Source: Gracilibacillus lacisalsi DSM 19029 (GTDB lineage Bacteria; Bacillota; Bacilli; Bacillales; Amphibacillaceae). Taken from it: a stretch of DNA of 64,000 bases. This document shows, in pieces, positions 62,636 to 64,000 of this stretch (position 1 is the first letter of the stretch; the number at the start of each line of letters is the position of its first letter). The translations under genes and the position numbers were made by a program. The stretch covers positions 233,680 through 297,679 of the forward strand of contig NZ_KB898667.1 in the NCBI RefSeq assembly GCF_000377765.1, written 5' to 3'. Under the pieces are notes generated by a model, which was given only the letters and a program-made list of their open reading frames with translations, was not told where the DNA came from and did not search any database.

Positions 62636-63508
62636 TTGGAGGATATTTTACGTCCTATTTACCAAGAAAGAGCTAGTAACCGTAACACAATGGGCATACT
62701 GATTATGGAGAAAAAGAAAAAAATCAGCCCGGAGACAGATAATTTTGACTCGATTTTGTTAGTAGTTGTAAAAGGATTAGAAGAGAAATGGCTCGTAAAA
62801 CATTATGAGTTTGGAGAACAATCAGCAGCATTACATGTTATTGACCGCGATTTATTAGAAGAATGGATTGAGAAAAGTATCTATAGAAGAGCGGTAGAAT
62901 GGATTATTAATGGAAGAATCATCTATGACCGTAACGAATATTTGGCAAATTTAAAGGAAACATTACGGGTATTTCCGTGTGATAACAGAAAATTACGCTT
63001 AACGATTGAGTTTTCCAAGCTAACAAGAAGCTATATTGAATCGCGAGATCTATTCGAATCTGGCAATTACTTGGATGCTTATAGCAGACTGTTACGTTCC
63101 CTACATTATTTAGGGAGAATCACCATTTTGGATAAAGGCTACCATCCAGAAGTAATGGTATGGAATCAAATAAAACGGATTGATCCGGAAGTGTATAAGT
63201 TATATGAAGAATTAGTTCGAAGTACAGAGGAAATGAATAAAAGAGTAGAACTGATGCTTTTAGCAATGGATTTTGCGATTAAACAACGAGCAGAAGCATG
63301 TGCAGCCCATTTGTTAGAGGTGATGGGAACACGTAATACACCTTGGGGATTTGGTGAGTTAAAAACACATCCGGATGTAACTCCCTATATGTATGATTTA
63401 GTAAGTGTAGTGGAGTATTTAGTTTCGAAGGATATAATCGAAGTAGTATTAGAAGAAACTAAAAGTACAACAATACGTCATCGTAAATACCAAGTTAGGA
63501 AGAAGTAG
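62636..63508 (+). CDS. ygxA: YgxA nucleotidyltransferase-like protein
   Basis: A 290-residue protein of the YgxA family, which pairs a nucleotidyltransferase-like N-domain (GILIMEKKKKISPETDNFDSILLVVVKG) with helical C-domains. TTG 62636, 6-7 nt after GAGGGGGAG, gives the expected start EDILRPIYQERAS; an ATG at 62609 lies upstream of that site. It directly precedes an rRNA operon, as ygxA precedes rrnD in B. subtilis. Enzymatic activity is unproven. Confidence 0.9.
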   Translation: MEDILRPIYQERASNRNTMGILIMEKKKKISPETDNFDSILLVVVKGLEEKWLVKHYEFGEQSAALHVIDRDLLEEWIEKSIYRRAVEWIINGRIIYDRNEYLANLKETLRVFPCDNRKLRLTIEFSKLTRSYIESRDLFESGNYLDAYSRLLRSLHYLGRITILDKGYHPEVMVWNQIKRIDPEVYKLYEELVRSTEEMNKRVELMLLAMDFAIKQRAEACAAHLLEVMGTRNTPWGFGELKTHPDVTPYMYDLVSVVEYLVSKDIIEVVLEETKSTTIRHRKYQVRKK

Positions 63509-63535
63509 AAGCTGTTATGCTTCTGCTTTTTTTCT
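63508..63535 (+). terminator. ygxA terminator
   Basis: AGAAGC pairs with GCTTCT around TGTTAT, followed by GCTTTTTTT. Confidence 0.8.
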
Positions 63536-63661
63536 ATAATATAATGGACGTCCTTTTTTATTCACACATTATAACGGAAGGCATATACTGTTGATGTTGA
63601 TGCTAAAGAAGGGCTATGATCACGAAAAAGAATAAAGAAATAAAAAAATGCTGAAAAGTTG

Positions 63662-63797
63662 TTGACACTTTATTAAAAAGCGTGTTATATTATTAATCGT
63701 CGCTGAAACGGCGCAACACAAAAATATCATCTTTCAACAGCAAGCAAAAAAGAAATTTTAAAAAGTTGTTGACATCAATTAGGTGAGATGATATGAT
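63662..63797 (+). promoter_or_regulatory. Tandem rRNA promoters P1 and P2
   Basis: P1 is TTGACA (63662-63667), 18 bp, TATATT (63686-63691). P2 is TTGACA (63769-63774), 17 bp, TATGAT (63792-63797). Each is followed by a similar GCTG..CGGC stretch. After P2 a TGATCTTTGAAAACTGAACA segment resembles the boxA-containing antitermination leader of Bacillus rRNA operons. Confidence 0.9.
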
Positions 63798-63914
63798 ATA
63801 AAAGCTGTCGCAAAAAAACGGCAGTCACATTGATCTTTGAAAACTGAACAAAACAACCAGTATGATTTTAAACATGAAACAAAAGCTAGCTTTTAGAAGC
63901 GAGCACAAGTCAAC

Positions 63915-64000
63915 TTTATTGAGAGTTTGATCTTGGCTCAGGACGAACGCTGGCGGCGTGCCTAATACATGCAAGTCGAGCGCGGGAAGCTTGTCTGATC
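63915..64000 (+). rRNA. 16S ribosomal RNA, 5' end (partial)
   Basis: The stretch from TTTATTGAGAGTTTGATC through GGACGAACGCTGGCGGCGTG and CCTAATACATGCAAGTCGAG is the universal 16S 5' end, cut by the window after 86 bases. The variable start of V1 reads GCGCGGGAAGC, a form seen in Bacillaceae such as Gracilibacillus and Virgibacillus. One base under the common 27F primer site differs from consensus (GATCTTGG instead of GATCCTGG or GATCATGG). Confidence 0.97.

Overview
The window is a piece of a low-GC, endospore-forming Bacillaceae chromosome. Spore genes are present (sspE, pdaA), the protein families are Bacillus-type, and the gene order largely matches the yfl-yfk-yfj-yfh-yga-rrnD segment of Bacillus subtilis: yflJ/yflK, yfkJ-yfkI-yfkH, yfkD, pdaA, yfjP, yfhF-recX, yfhH, yfhJ, yfhP/mutY, sspE, ygaC-ygaD-ygaE, hemL(gsaB), bcp, perR, ygzB, ygxA, then a 16S rRNA start at the right edge. 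The first 86 bases of the 16S gene, the sulfolipid genes and the repeats suggest a halophilic or marine relative (Gracilibacillus/Paraliobacillus/Amphibacillus neighbourhood); this genus-level guess is inference.

Layout. 1-9.1 kb: an ECF anti-sigma gene, mreBH, small conserved proteins, a c-di-GMP GGDEF-EAL protein, the yfkJIH operon and an amino-acid ABC importer without its ATPase. 9.1-14.7 kb: a repeat-rich island carrying a sulfoquinovosyl-diacylglycerol (SQDG) operon (sqdB, sqdX, gtrA-like) plus an OsmC protein and yfkD. 14.7-25.7 kb: antiporter, pdaA, ppx-ppk polyphosphate operon, yfjP, a TPR protein and CtsR-controlled clpE. 25.7-34.5 kb: a second large repeat copy, an ECF sigma/anti-sigma pair, a DDAH-like hydrolase, two DUF-type genes, a yxlEFG-like transporter and tRNA-Ala(GGC). 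34.5-40.4 kb: SDR/Rrf2 pair, ald, SufR-like regulator, lrgAB, a DnaA-box cluster and a GNAT gene behind an unusual leader RNA. 40.7-55 kb: the yfh-yga backbone. 55-60 kb: a BceRSAB-type peptide-antibiotic sensing and detoxification module inserted into that backbone. 60-64 kb: bcp, pduO, perR, ygzB, ygxA and the double promoter of an rRNA operon.

The intergenic DNA holds the most unusual material. (1) A family of long hairpin elements recurs, and independent copies show compensatory base changes in several stems. (2) Several unrelated-looking short-repeat arrays use the same exact pitch, 21 bp or about 51 bp. (3) The GNAT leader at 40.36-40.54 kb can form four successive mutually exclusive hairpins, the last hiding the ribosome binding site. 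(4) Two tandem, unannotated, paralogous 24-residue peptide genes lie at 28.96-29.14 kb. No transposase, phage, plasmid or cas gene is visible.

Themes linking the genes are phosphate economy (SQDG operon, ppx-ppk), oxidative and thiol stress (perR, bcp, OsmC, clpE) and envelope stress sensing (two ECF systems, the Bce module, mreBH).
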